Shown here: in pieces, positions 33,533-45,554 of the stretch
Numbering within the stretch: the first letter of the stretch is position 1
Layout: every line of letters starts with the position of its first letter
Source: Trebouxia sp. TZW2008
Taxonomy: Eukaryota > Chlorophyta > Trebouxiophyceae > Trebouxiales > Trebouxiaceae
Assembly: GCA_002118135.1 (NCBI GenBank)
Contig: BDIU01000103.1
Coordinates: forward strand, 310,001-374,000
Length of the DNA: 64,000 nucleotides
Direction: 5' to 3'
Notes under the pieces: generated by a model
Seen by the model: the letters and a program-made list of their open reading frames with translations, nothing else
The model's database searches: none
Told to the model about the DNA's origin: nothing
Translations under genes and position numbers: made by a program

Positions 33533-35221
33533 TCAGATTTTGCCCTTGAGCAGTCTTTTCCGCCTGTTCCACCACCAACCAGCTGCAAGAAGTGAACCAC
33601 CTATAACAATTGCTGCACCCAACACCACCTGCAGAGCCAGATTTGGGATCAAGGAAGATGTAATTTGACAGAGTGTGGCATCAGCAAGGATGCAATCTAC
33701 AAAATAAAGCAGTATGGCTTGACAGTAGCTTATTGAAGTCGAGTGCATGTCAGCTTCAGTTCAAAAGCATGCGCGCTTTGTGATTTTTGCCAGCAATCCT
33801 GCCTCCAGATGACGACGGTGACAAGACTCATGTGAGCTGAAGGGTGCCAAGTTGGCATAAGCTGTTGCAAGGTACAGAAGGCAGACCTCTTGAGTGCTGT
33901 AAGAGTCTGAAAGGGAACCAAAAGGCCGCGATGAAGCAGCTGACCCTCCAAATACAGATACAGGCAGTTGCGTGCCCAGCTTACTCAAAGCTTCATGTGT
34001 TGCAGCATAGTCTTTGAGAAACTTGCCCTGCACAACATGCAATGTTAGAGGTCATTGCATGACTGAATGCTGCCACTTCCCGGCATGGCTTACCGGTTCT
34101 GCAGCATACTGCTCTACATGCTGTCTTATCTCAGCATCTTGCAGCAATGGAGCATCCTGCGGTATCCTGTCCTGCAATAGGTCCCTGCAAGCAGGTCAGC
34201 AAGCTGATTGCAGCATTGCGTCACAAGCTGCTTTTGCTCCAGCAAATCAAGACACAAGCACTGTGTCAAGACAAAGATCCGGAGGCCAATGCTCATAACA
34301 TCTCGGCAGCATAATTTTGCAGGCAGGGGGTTTATAGGAAACTTGCTTGAAGTACGTGTTGGAAAAGCGCTTGCTTAATTCCCCATATTGCTTGTCAAAG
34401 ATGTCTGAGTCTGTTGTGGTCTCGCGACCCCATCTGCCTATGTAATGTGCTCCACACAAGACCACTAGCTGCTGTGTCGACAACCCCAGCCTCTCAAAGA
34501 CCTTTTTGAGCTGAGGGACAGCGTTCTCAGTGCCTGTACCAAACCGACGTCGCAGCCTTGATATGTCAATGTAGTCTTGCTGACTTCAAACAGGCCACGT
34601 GCACCTGATGGAGTGTTTGTCGCATACCTAAGTCAAAAGAAGGCAATCTGCCTTGTGGTGGCGCTACTCTAGAGTCTCGCCTGCCTACATGTACAAGACT
34701 GCTCAGCTGATTTCTGTGAAGGCTACTGCTGCGAGAGCTATGCTGCAGGCACCTTGGAACATGACTCACCAGCAGTGAAGTTGATGAAGGGGCCACCAGC
34801 TATTCTCACAGCTAGGATGCCTGAGAGCTGAAAGAGGTCTGCAGACAGGTCGCGGTAAGAAGCTGCATGTGTGAGAAAGCTACCTTTGATCCTGCGAGAT
34901 GCAACGACAGCGCATGCCTGCGTATGTGACGATCGGGTATTTTGCTTTGATCGGCTCCAGCAGCCCGAGAGCAGATGCCAGGCTCTCGTTCCCCGGGTGG
35001 TCAAGCTCGCGCTGAGTTCGAATGCTGCCGTTTGCTCCTCCAGTTTTAGTCGTACCGTCGTAAGTCAGGGCATCGTGGTAGGCAAGTCGCAGCAGCAGGG
35101 GCACGCACTTCTTTTCCTCAAGCAAGGCCTCGACGTCTTTTTTGGCACCTTCGACCACCGCCAGGTACGACTTGTCGACTTCGGGGGCGCCAGTGCCAGA
35201 AACTCTGCCGTTCGCAGCCAT
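33533..35221 (-). CDS. Membrane-anchored ascorbate-peroxidase homologue, divergent active site
   Basis: Seven exons (35221-34918, 34838-34770, 34684-34628, 34575-34347, 34184-34094, 34027-33887, 33628-33533) join in phase to 328 residues. Class I peroxidase landmarks are LLLRLAYHDA (distal Arg and His kept, the usual Trp is Tyr), TGGANGSIR, ADLFQLSG, GGPFINF, QGRLPSFD and VLCGAHYIGR (proximal His kept). The Asp of the usual FDNSYF is Ser (FSNTYF) and no PWT-type Trp region is seen, so the His-Asp-Trp proximal triad is not intact. The C-terminus has one transmembrane helix (VVLGAAIVIGGSLLAAG) and a basic tail (NRRKRLLKGK), as in peroxisome- or thylakoid-anchored forms. Activity on ascorbate is doubtful. 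Introns 1 and 4 have GC donors. No echoes noticed. Confidence 0.87.
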
Positions 35222-35629
35222 AGCAGGCGCTCTCAGGCCACAAGCGTTGTTCGCTTGCTGCGCTACTTAGCTGCAGTCGATAGTTTGACCGAGCTGAGCT
35301 TGTTACTCATGCTGTGCTGCGAACACGCACAGACAGACATTGCTTTTTGGGTGTGAAGCCTGCGCATGAGCGACGCGTCAGCGTTCCATGCTTGTTTGAG
35401 ACTCAAAAGCAGTTTGCATGCAACGTATTGCGCAGAAGCAGATCAAGCATTTCAAGCAGATCATACGTTGATGACGAGCTAAACCTAGATCTGTCAATTG
35501 TATCGCCAAGCCACACAGCTTGCAAATTTTTAAAACAACAATTGCAGCTGCATGTCCATGAGCATTCAGTTTGCGTGCCTATCTAAAAGTACGCAGGCAT
35601 GGCCTTCTCGTTGCTGCTGTGAGGAGCGA
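35222..35629. promoter_or_regulatory. Intergenic region upstream of the peroxidase
   Basis: About 400 bp between the 3' end of the GST gene and the start of the peroxidase gene (both minus strand). It should hold the peroxidase promoter and the GST terminator. I see no specific element. Confidence 0.35.
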
Positions 35630-37241
35630 CTACTTCTCAGAGCTGTGAGTGCCTGTGAACTTCCTGACTTCGTCAATGGCTTCTTGAATTTTCTTGGGGT
35701 CTTTGCTTGCTTCTTTGTCAAAGGGTTGTGGCACATCAATCCCACGTTGTACTGCAGGTCGTTCCTCAATGCGCTTCATCCAAGCTTTCACATTGGGGAG
35801 ATCATCCAGCGAGATGCCTGCAATTGTTCAATGCAGTGACTTCTGTATTTACACCCAAACACATTGCGGCAGGACATCAGCTGTCATATGCTAAGGCTGC
35901 TTTGTCCAACACAAGACAATGCTTTGTGATGAAACCATGATGTTACTGCAGTGTGCACCTGACAGGTTGAAGCTATAGCCTCTCACCTGCCATGTAGTGA
36001 ACATACATCCAGGAGAAATTAGCCATGTCAGCAATGGTGTACTCTCCAGCAGCTAGCCACTGCCTGCCATCAGACAGGGCCTTCTCAATCACCCCATACA
36101 GCCTGCTAGTTTCATTGGTGTATCGCTTGATCCCATATTCTATTTTCTCTGGGGCAAACTTCACAAAGTGCGCTGCTTGACCTTGCATTGGTCCAAGCCC
36201 ACCCTGCATGAATCCACCATTCACATGCGCATGCTAGATGCCTTGGGGTTGATTGGTTGGTTTGACACCTGTTCCCGCGCGAGCGCAAGGTAGCCGTGGC
36301 ATGATGCAGGTATGCTCAGCTAGTTGTTGATCTCACTGGGCAGACTCAGCAACAATCTCAGGCGGCATGCTACATGACATGCAAACATCAGCAAATTTGT
36401 CTTTGCTGAGATTGATGTACGGGCAATTGGCTCACCATCTGAAACATGAGCCAGGAGATGACTTCAGCTCTCTTTCTGATGTCACTTGGAAGGAATTTGT
36501 GGTGCTTGTCAGCCAGGTAGATCATGATGGCCCCAGACTCAAAGACAGGCAAATCCTGCTCATCGTGGTCAACTGCAGATCAGCCGACAACAGCACAGTA
36601 AGCTTTTGTTTGTCTCATTGAAATGTACAAAGCCATATCAGCATAATCAGAGCATGCAGCCAGGCCTACCAATGGCTGGTATACGACCGTTTGGGTTGAT
36701 TTTGATGAACCTGCAGTCAGACAAGCGTTGTTATGCACACTGCAGTTCAGCACAGTGCCAGTACATAGAAGTTGTGATGCACTAGTGCCTACATGAGGTA
36801 AACCTATGATTCATGCAGGGTCTTGCAGGCAGGCATTACCAAGGCTCCTTCTGTTCATTCTTGCCAAGAGACAAGGCGTGCACATGGTATGGGATACCCA
36901 ACTCCTCCAGCAGTATGCTTGCTTTCCAACCGTTGGGGGTGCCAGCGGTGTAAAGTGTAACGCCTTGTTTCGCCTGCGTCGCGGACATCACGCCTGTGCT
37001 AGACCTAGTGATCACACCTACAATCAAGCCAACTCGTGGCGTGAAGCAAGCCTTGCAGTATGCTGATGGGCAAAGCTTCGAATGGCCGCATTACGAGAGC
37101 GAAGACATTCGATGCAGCGTGATGTGTCGGTTTTTGCAGGAAACCTGCAAAGGACGCACTTCTGACGTGTCTAGTTGGGGCAGCCCTCAAGAGGACTGTT
37201 CCTACGCTGCTTCGGTTTAACAGCAGAGAAGCTGCAAGCAT
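35630..37241 (-). CDS. Glutathione S-transferase (Ure2p/YfcG type) with predicted organelle leader
   Basis: Six exons (37241-37052, 36993-36840, 36710-36670, 36572-36436, 36203-35987, 35817-35630) join in phase to 308 residues. Residues 1-60 are Arg/Ser/Ala-rich with few acids ([20 protein letters not shown]), like a mitochondrial presequence. The thioredoxin-like domain follows: [20 protein letters not shown] (active-site Thr/Asn region), [10 protein letters not shown] with the cis-proline, and [12 protein letters not shown] (glutathione gamma-Glu site). The C-terminal helical domain has [23 protein letters not shown] (the N-capping box region) and [18 protein letters not shown]. The nu-class relatives act as disulfide reductases on glutathione disulfides. 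Intron 1 is 58 nt with a GC donor; if it is not spliced, translation could begin at the internal Met at 36988, giving a cytosolic form. Confidence 0.9.
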
Positions 37242-38674
37242 GTACGCACTGATGCCGAAAGTGTGACATCGCTACGACCGAAGCGCAGACCCACATGTCG
37301 CCTGGTCCCCCATTAGGTCAGCCATCAGTCAGAATGGAAGCACACAGGCTCGGACAGACCGAAGAGACAGCAAACTTTTCAGTCAGATTTTGTGTTCTGG
37401 ATGTCTGATGGCAATGGCATAGCCCAGGTGAAATGATGCATGCTGATGCAACCTCTCCAAGCAAGCACAATCTGGGTCAGTAGCCAGACAAACCAGCAGA
37501 TGCAATTTTGCTTACACTAAGGACTTGCGTTGGCTGAGCACTTAACCTGCAGTGCACTGGAGCGGTACAATCAGTCAGTTGCACTCAGAACGTTGCTACT
37601 TGTCAGGTTGCAAGGCGCAACCTTAGACTTGTACAGACATCCATTGTAGCTTTGCTGACTCAATTTCACGCTTCTGCAGAAGTGAGTGGGTGCAGGCTGA
37701 TGCAACTGAGGCACTTCGCTGCCAGCAACTGGCAGCAACTGGGACCTAGCAAGGCTGTCAGTTCTGTTGCTGCAGGTTGTTTTGCCGGTGACCTTCACTC
37801 ATAGCCAGATACAAGGCCTGCTTTGCTTGGATCACAGCAGCACATGCATGAGCAGATGCAGGGTCAAAGTTGACTCAGCCGTGCGGGTCTACATTGATTG
37901 TGCATGCCTCACATCAAAGACAGAGATGTGAAGATTTTTCTACCCGTTTGCAACTTGACAGTTCATGCCATCTGCACCAACTGCAGGCACCTGTGGCAGA
38001 AATGAGAGCCACACATGTGTCTCAAACAGCTTTAGTAGGAGCTGATGACTCAGATCGATTCAAGCAGTCTCGACATATCCTCAGCCGAGCCTGTAGAGCT
38101 GCCTGGCTAGCATGTCTTTTAGCAAATTGTGCATGACTTCATGCATACTTCAATTGAAAGGCTGCAACTTGCAAGGCTTGCCAGGAGGCACGCGATTGCA
38201 GTGGTCCTTGTAAGGTACAACTGCAGCTGAAGTCAAGCAGTTGTGTGAGGCCTGTCGCTGTTCACACAATGTCACAGGTGCGGGAAACGCATGCGCACAG
38301 TGCAGACGCAGTCTGCACATCCTCACTGCTTGGTGCCGAACGCTGATGTCTTGTTCACAAGCTGCAGTGCGTGCACATGGCTTGCATGCATTTAACATCC
38401 CAAAATTCTCGAGGTCAGAAGCGTGGCAGAATAGTCAATTGGCTTTGCAGCTGTTGCGGAATTTGCGACTTTCGCGTCACCTGATCACGAACCACGCTTT
38501 GTAGACTGAATTGTTTCACTGGTTGTTGCTTTGCGCTGATCAATCCAAAGGTAACAAGCGTTCACAACCAAGTTGGTGCATGCATGCACGCAGGAGGGAG
38601 TAGCTCTCTCCAATGATGGCGAAAGGCCGCGAAATCTTTGCTATTGCAGGTCTTTTCCGAAAGTCTGAAACATC
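37242..38674. other. Divergent intergenic region (GST / NTF2-like gene)
   Basis: 1.4 kb with no convincing exon on either strand. Short open frames exist but none has splice support or a known motif. It should contain the promoters of both flanking genes. Confidence 0.5.
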
Positions 38675-41600
38675 ATGGCGTTCACTTTGTCGTCTGTGCA
38701 CAGCACGCATGCCTGCTGTCCACACGGCCAAACCTACAGAAGCATGCAGCACGCTGCACCTCGTGCGACATGCAGCAGAAGCTTGCCGACCATGTTCGCG
38801 AGCGGTCGCCGCTTCGCACAAAAGGTACCATGCAAGCAGCAAACCCATCCGATCAGAGCATTGTGCCAGAAGTGTGCGGACAGTTTAAGATCACTATTTG
38901 ATGTCTGCAGATAGCAGCATCGTTCCCATCTGCAAAGCGCTGCAGTAGACTTGTTGTCAAAGCAGAGCAGAAGGGTAAAAGCGTTGGCAGGGGTGGCTAC
39001 CCAGTTGACGAGGACAAGGCAAAGCAGCTGAGACACGTGGCAGAAAAGATGGATGCCTTCTTCGCAAGCAGCGACTCAGCAGCATTTGATGCAGTGGCAT
39101 CTCCCAACATCACTGTGCATGCCGACCTGCTGATCTTGGACAATGACATATCAGGAGCTGACAAAGTCAAATCCACGCTGCAAACCTACACCAGCGCCTT
39201 TGAATACAAGCATGAGAACATTGCTCATGGCGCTGACATTGATGGCAGCAGCGTCTTTCACTTCTGGTTGCATCAGGTGAATGATATGCCATGCCACAGT
39301 CGCATTGCTTGTGCACGCAAGCTTGTGGTAATGTATGACTTGGCAAGGCACCAGCATGCCAGCTTGCAAGCAATCTCTGCGCTTTGCGTTCACACAATGT
39401 GGCCAGTCCATGGGTCTGATCATGTATCTAGTGACGTCTACAGTGTCAGTGCAAGCAGTAGTCAATGTTTCGCAATGCTATGACAACAACCTTAGCGTGC
39501 ATGATGTAATGGGACAGTGCGCTAATGCTTTCAGCTACATTGTGTCCAGGATTTAAAGAAGAAGGATGGCCAAGGAGGAGATGGCTTGGCTGAGGAACTG
39601 ACAGATGGCATCCCCACCAAAGCAGGTCAGTCAATGCATCTCACCTTTGCCAGCGCCGCATTCTTGCTCTTCATTTTGAACCCCAGGTTGTTGAACGGCC
39701 TGCGCGTGCAGTCCATTGAAGTCCTGTGTCAGAGTTCCCTTCTCTCTGCATGTCACCTTTCAGTCGGCTGTGTGCCATGCATATAGTGCAAACAAAGCCC
39801 TCTGTGCACTTTCAGGCTTTACATTGTACAATGCAAGTCAGAATCCCAAGCTGCTGTACAGCTGCAGTGCATTCAAAGCTCCCTGTCAAATTGCAGTTCT
39901 ACAGCGTACATCTCAACCTGTAAGCTGCTATACAGACTGCACATGCCATGCAGTCAAAGCTCTTTGTCACCTTGTGTTCAGTCATGTGCATGTCAAGTTG
40001 CAGGCTGCTTTACAGCTGTCTATTGAGTGTTCAGTCCTTCAACCATATGGTATGCAAAGTTTCCATACAGCCTGCATGCGCAATGAATTGGGAGCTTTGA
40101 GTACACCTTCTGTCTTTCAATCACCTGCTGTGTATGCATACAGCCATCTGAGGGTCAGTATTGACCTTGTGTCTCTGACTGCTGAAATGCACATGTCTGC
40201 ACCCAAGCTGCTGTGCAGCCTGCATGCATAGTCAAAATCAAGCTTTCTGCTGGCAACTTGCATGTGATTTGCTTGTTGCTTATGCATGCAGCCATTTGGA
40301 GGTATGTGGTGGGTGATGATGGCAAGGTCACAGACATCTATTTTCTAACCCAGCTCACACCAGATGAGAAGGTTGCCATGGTAGGCCCAACAATTGCTGT
40401 ATCCACATAATTTCAGGACATGCTGTATTTGCGTTGATGGAACAACGGTATGTTGCTGTTGTAAGCAAGCTCATAGCAGAGACCAAAGCTCGACCAGTTG
40501 CTGCTTATGCTGAACATTGCTTTGGGCATCTTGCAAGCGTTCAAGAAACTTTGATGATCCCATGTTCCTGTATGCCAAAGGTAGAGCTCTCAGTGGTGTG
40601 GTTGCATGCCTTGATGCATCACGCATACTATGCCTAATTTTGGCACTCTGATGTTCGTAGTCCAAAAAGTCATGCAGTACAAATGTGACAAGTGACTTTG
40701 TAGCTTATGCCTTAGGGTTGATGCAAGTTCAGGCTGTGCAAATTCATTGAATCAAGAGTTGGTTTTTTGCTGCAGTGGAATGACCCCAAGCTTGGTAGTG
40801 ACCTCAAGTTTAATGTAATGGACTTTAAAGGCCCAACAATTGAGCCAGTGGACACCAGGATGTCAAGTATGCTGGACTCAGCCAAGATCTTCAGTGAGAT
40901 CTGGGAGACAGGTCAGCATCTTTTGTGTTATGCATCATATTGCATTGCATGGTTGCGCCCTGTGCTTTGCGCAGTATCTCCCCATATATACTCAGAACAG
41001 GACATTCAATCGGCAACGCTTCCTTACAAAATAAGGCTTGCGCATACCGAGTAGATTTTTCAAAAGTTGCCCTTGATGCTTTGCACCTAAAACCTGCTTC
41101 ATGCTAGTCAATTATCTAGAGCAGCTCTTGTCTTCAAGCTCGTTTGGCTCCTAGGTTAGACTTAGACTTTGTATGTTAGCAGTCAATACAGTGCGTCAGC
41201 AACGATCTATTGACTTGCCTTACATTAGCTGGCATTGGTCACAGCGCCTGAGCATAATGGCTTCATGCAGGCAACTCATCTCTGGCAGATGACATCTTGA
41301 GTAAGAAGTTCAAGGAGATTGCGCCCATCTTCGGATCCAAGATTGAGGGAGTGGACAAGTTCAAGAGCACCATTGATGGCCTGTACAGCGTAAGCACCAG
41401 CGCACCACCAGAACCTCGTTCCAGTGATTGATACCCTGAAAAACTTGCATACTATGTATCCTGTATCGCCCTAACACATTGCAGATGCCACAGTTTGCAC
41501 TGCACCTCAGGTAATCATACCTCCAGATGCTTGCAGATTGCATCTTCTGTGATGTGTATGGAACTAGTACAGTGGCAAGCCTTCAGACTAATTCTGTGAC

Positions 41601-43247
41601 AAACCTCACAGCTGCCAAATTGTACTGTACCTGAGTTCAATCTGCAACTGTTGTTTAGCCCCACAGGTGCTGCAACAATGATGTGCTGATGTTCTGCCAG
41701 CTTGGCATGCTGAGACAGTAGTTGCTGTGACGCGCACATCACTGACGATAGTACAGCATATGCACTGAACCTGCCTGTTGTCACACTTATTGGCAGTCAA
41801 GCTGTATTGCACCTGACTGACGCCTGCAAATGGTGTTTGGTCCCCAAAGCATTGCAACAACAAGACTGTTTGTCAGTAAGTCAGCTTGGTATGCTGAGAC
41901 TCTAGTGACCACATTGGTGAAATCGTTGACGCTAGTACAGCATAAACACTGAAATTGCTTGCATTTTTGGGCACGGGCCGCCAAGCTTTAGGCACCTGAC
42001 TGAAATTTGCAAATGGTGTTGTGTCTCATCAGCATTGCAACAGTGATTTGCTGGTGTTCTGGAGGCTCGACATGCTGAGTTGCAGTGGCCGTTTCTGCAA
42101 CATTGTTCACTCTGGTGTAGCCTGAGCTAAACAAACCTGCACTGCCAAGTCATGTGGCATTTCTCTGAGATCTGCAATCAGTGTTTAGCCCCACAAGGAT
42201 TGCAACAACTATGTGCTATTGTTCTGCCAGCTTGATATGCTGAGGGTCTAGCAGCTGTCTTTGCAACATCATTCACTCTGGTACAACATACTGCCAGAGC
42301 GAATGATGTGACCAAGACACAACGCTAGAGTCATGGCACACGCTGTTGGTCAAGCACACCATTTGTCACACACACAGCAAGGCACTGGCACAAGACTGGG
42401 CAATTTGCCAGGTCGCAATCCTGTACCCTTCTCTACATTCATCACTGCAATGCAATGATGTTACACGTGCCTTAGCAACTGTGGTCGTCTGCTCATGCTG
42501 TGCTTCTTTCATCCATCTGAACTGTAATCATTTGCATTCAGAGGAGAGCAATGCATTTAGAGGAAAGCAACGTATGCTTGAATGTACAGTGCTTTCTCTT
42601 TGCGACAAGGGCTTGCGGTTTTCAAGCAAATTGTCCTGACCTCAATTGGCCCTTACTTGGCAGCATTACTGCAGTCAGGCTGCAGTGATTGGGTTGCATT
42701 GTCCTTGCAGCATGAATGTGTTTATACTGACTAACCAGGAGGACTCATCGTACTCTTTCATGGCTCAGGATAAAGTCACAGTACTATAATACTTGGTACT
42801 CATTCACTACATGCGCACATTTGGAACGCCATGTGCAAGCTATTTTTGAGGTTTGCAAACATGCATGACTTTCTGTTCCATGCACTGCAGAGCTATACAA
42901 TCAGAATGCAGTAAGTGATTCCCAGTTGCATTGTCCTTACATCATCAACATATTCATGTCAAGTGCTCTGAATAGGCAAGACTTCTGTACTGCAGAGCTA
43001 TGAGAGGACAGGTGGCATGAGCCAATTTGCTGTTGACCCTGACAGCAACAAGGCGTTCATCCACTGGGAGTCTAAAGGCAAGCTTGGTGATAGCAGCCCA
43101 TTGGGTGTCTCCTTATACGGCATCAACATGCTCATTTTTGACAGCTTTGGCTTGATCGAGACTGTGGTGGGCTTCAGACAGCCACTGCCCAAGGAAAGAG
43201 TGAAGTATCTGAAGAAGGTCCCTGAAAAGGCTGGGGCTACAGTTTAG
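38675..43247 (+). CDS. Plastid-type protein with two NTF2/SnoaL-like domains
   Basis: Seven exons (38675-38824, 38911-39276, 39550-39625, 40292-40380, 40776-40911, 41271-41389, 42996-43247) join in phase to 395 residues. Residues 1-65 are rich in Ser, Ala and Arg with almost no acids (MAFTLSSVHST…FASGRRFAQK…CSRLVVKA), typical of an algal plastid transit peptide. Domain 1 (about 80-200) has VAEKMDAFFASSD, ADKVKSTLQTYTSAF, FHFWLHQ and WRYVVGDDGKVTDIYFLTQ. Domain 2 (about 215-395) has LADDILSKKFKEIAPIFGS, VDKFKSTIDGLY, FIHWESKGK and GLIETVVGFRQPL. The matched positions (DKVKST/DKFKST; the W after F/H) show an internal duplication of one cone-shaped NTF2-like fold. Such folds bind small ligands or act as scaffolds; no catalytic residue can be named. 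Introns 3 and 6 hold tandem arrays. Confidence 0.85.
39670..40235 (+). repeat. Degenerate tandem array in NTF2-like gene intron 3
   Basis: A unit of about 110-120 bp containing AAGCTGCTGTACAGCTGCA…CATTCAAAGCTC…TCAGT recurs about four times (for example near 39855, 39930, 40005, 40205). It is strongly decayed; no exon of origin recognised. Confidence 0.6.
41640..42330 (+). repeat. Four tandem copies of about 180 bp in NTF2-like gene intron 6
   Basis: Units begin near 41640, 41824, 42003 and 42170. They share TCTGCAA-TG-TGTTTAGCCCCACA, GCAACAA-GATGTGCTG-TGTTCTGCCAGCTTG-CATGCTGAG and TA-TACAGCAT. Confidence 0.85.
42885..42930 (+). repeat. Echo of the NTF2-like terminal exon start
   Basis: CACTGCAG|AGCTATACAATCAGAATGCAG precedes the real CTGTACTGCAG|AGCTATGAGAGGAC by about 110 bp; only the acceptor and about 10 nt of exon are kept. 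Confidence 0.5.
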
Positions 43248-43962
43248 TTTGTGTGTCAGGACTGGTCAATTCATCATGCAAGGGCTGCTGCTAATCACAG
43301 AGGTTCAGTGCCATGAGGATCTGCACAGATGTCTTCGTTTTTGTTCTACCAAGCAAGCCAGCCTCAGAAATGCTGCTCCTGCTCAGACTGCTACATTGCT
43401 ATGGATAGAGTTTAGCAGTGTGAATTGTTTGCTCAACTACCTTTGCAGCCATACAGAAGGTCAATACAAAGCGGGCGTAGAGTCTGTTTGAGCTTTTCGC
43501 AATAGCAGCTGGTGCTAAGCTTAGTAAGGCACAGTAAATATGATAAGGCAGCTTCCGATACTATCCTATTAGGATTTCCATACAGCGCAGTCAGCACTAT
43601 CAAGTTGAGAAGACTTTGGTGCATTGCAAAAATGTTGTGACAGATCAGATAATCAATTGGGATGTCCTGCCTGGCTAGAGCCCAAAATATCAAATTCATC
43701 GACCATGCAGAATGACCGAGGCAGTTCCAACCGGGCACACTATGTGACATCCTGTAGCCTAGTACCAACAACAGTGTCTTACCTTCACAGCGCTGGTGCG
43801 CGCTGCCAGCACTAGCAGCGCGCAGGGTGGGGCAGCTGCTTTGAAGGCCGGAGTTGTTGTTGACGCCACTGCATCATAACATTTTGTACCTGCCCATTCC
43901 TTGTTCAGATTGTCATTGGCACCTAGGCCTAGAAAGCTCACTATACATCAATGACTTTGAAA
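43248..43962. other. Convergent intergenic region (NTF2-like gene / F-box gene)
   Basis: A minus-strand frame from an ATG at 43941 (MSFLGLGANDNLNKEW…) runs 53 codons to a good donor (AAG|GTAAGAC), so a small gene could start here, but I found no second exon that keeps the frame. I leave it unannotated. Confidence 0.35.
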
Positions 43963-45554
43963 TCATAGACTGCAACTTTTTACCACACCATAGCAGGATG
44001 TTGGCACATCACGCAAATGCAACCACGTGTTGTCACAGTGGCAAGTAAGGCCTCGTACATCAGGGAGCTGGTTCAATACTGAACAATCTAAGTCTGCTTG
44101 TGAACAACTGCCTACTGAGCTGAAACACACCTCTACTTGCCGCGATTCTGGGAGTGCAATAGACAAAGGAAGTATGTTTCTCGCCGGAAGCATAACTATC
44201 TTGATCTCCACATCAGGCTGGATGGCACAACGGAAATTATGCTGAAAAAGTGTTTGATCATATCGACTTTCCTCATACACATACTCCATCTGATGCTCAG
44301 ATGTCTCTGCCTCAAACTGATGTACTCGATATCCAAATGTATGCACCTGAGGAAGAACTAAGTCTGCAAACAATCGCACCACCTCTTTGGTTAGAAAATC
44401 GCCTAGATGTAACACTTTCAAGCGGTGTAGCTCAGTCAGAGCAGCATGCAAAAGCTCTGAATGCTCTCCAGTAGGATGCAGCAGTATCAGAGAGTGCAGA
44501 TTGTATGGCAAGTGTTGCAGCCAAAAAGGCTGTACGCTTTGCAGACTGACGGAAAGAGGCATCTTCAAAGCTTGCAACTGTGTAAACATGTCTGTGTACG
44601 GCGCTGCCACCTGCAAATTGCCTTCAAAGCACAATTGGACAAGCTTGCTTGGCATTGCATCAACAAACACATCTACACCCAGTTCCAATGCAGTCACATG
44701 TCTTAGGTGCACAGCTGGGATGCAACACGGTTTTGCCATTGTGCCAATTCTCACAGAAGCCACATTTGGAAGCTTCTGCAGCACATGCAGGAACTCACAC
44801 ATTCTGTTTGCACTTAATTGTGGTGTTGGAAAAAGCTGAAGACTTTCCAGTGTTGTCAGGCTCAGAAGTGCAGTCTGACAGTGCAAAATTGTGCCTGGAG
44901 TGCTTGGCAAGGTGAAAGCCAAGACCTTCAAGCTGCTGAGCTGAGAGGTGTTATTCACAAATTCAGACAAACTCTCTCTGATCCTGAGCTGGGTGATGCT
45001 CGACACAACAGCCGCAAGGGCAGTCTGCATGTCTGGCTTGCGTGCATGGCTTGCAACGACTTTCAAAATCAGCTGAACTCTTTTGCATACAGTGCTGCCC
45101 TCAAGCTCTAGCTTCAGCCTTTGCAGAAGTCGCCGTGTCTGTGTGGCTTTTACTATCTGCTCTCGCCAGCCGTCCATACTCCATTTGTATAGAGCACCTT
45201 GATGAGGAGTGATGCAGACTGAGTCACATGCTGTGTTGTGCAAGAGCTCAGCAAGATCCTGCAGGTCTGCACAGTCCTGCCAGTATACGACAGTTGCGAT
45301 TGTTGACAAAACTCGCCGTGCTTTTTGTGAGGCCTCCTGCCACGGCGCTTTGGAGGGCAACCGTATTGAAGTGGTACAAAGGCGTCCCAGCTGACTCCAG
45401 CGTTTGCAGCACAGGCGAAAATCTCGTTGGTCGACAGCAGACAGGCTGTGAGCGATTTTGCGCAAAATTTCGTCCGGAACCTGTCAACATAGCGCATAGG
45501 CTCAGTTCAGGAAAGAAATGAAAGATCGATTGGTCTTACCTGTTCCGAGAGCAT
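43963..45554 (-). CDS. F-box protein with LRR-like C-terminal region (510 aa)
   Basis: Exon 1 (45554-45540) encodes MLSEQ; a 59-nt GT-AG intron (45539-45481) follows; exon 2 (45480-43963) is one long open frame. The N-terminus is an F-box (VPDEILRKIAHSLSAVDQ, then RLCCKRWSQLG), which would bind SKP1 in an SCF ubiquitin ligase. The rest carries irregular Leu-rich segments such as LSSLKVLAFTL, LTTLESLQLF, LHRLKVLHLGDF and VTALELGVDVF, consistent with divergent leucine-rich repeats that recruit a substrate. Length is normal for an FBXL-type protein. The gene stands out in this window: one tiny intron and no exon echoes. The substrate cannot be predicted. Confidence 0.85.

Noticed and set aside
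43770..43941. Small minus-strand gene beginning MSFLGLG
   Set aside because: Good ATG and donor but no in-frame second exon found.
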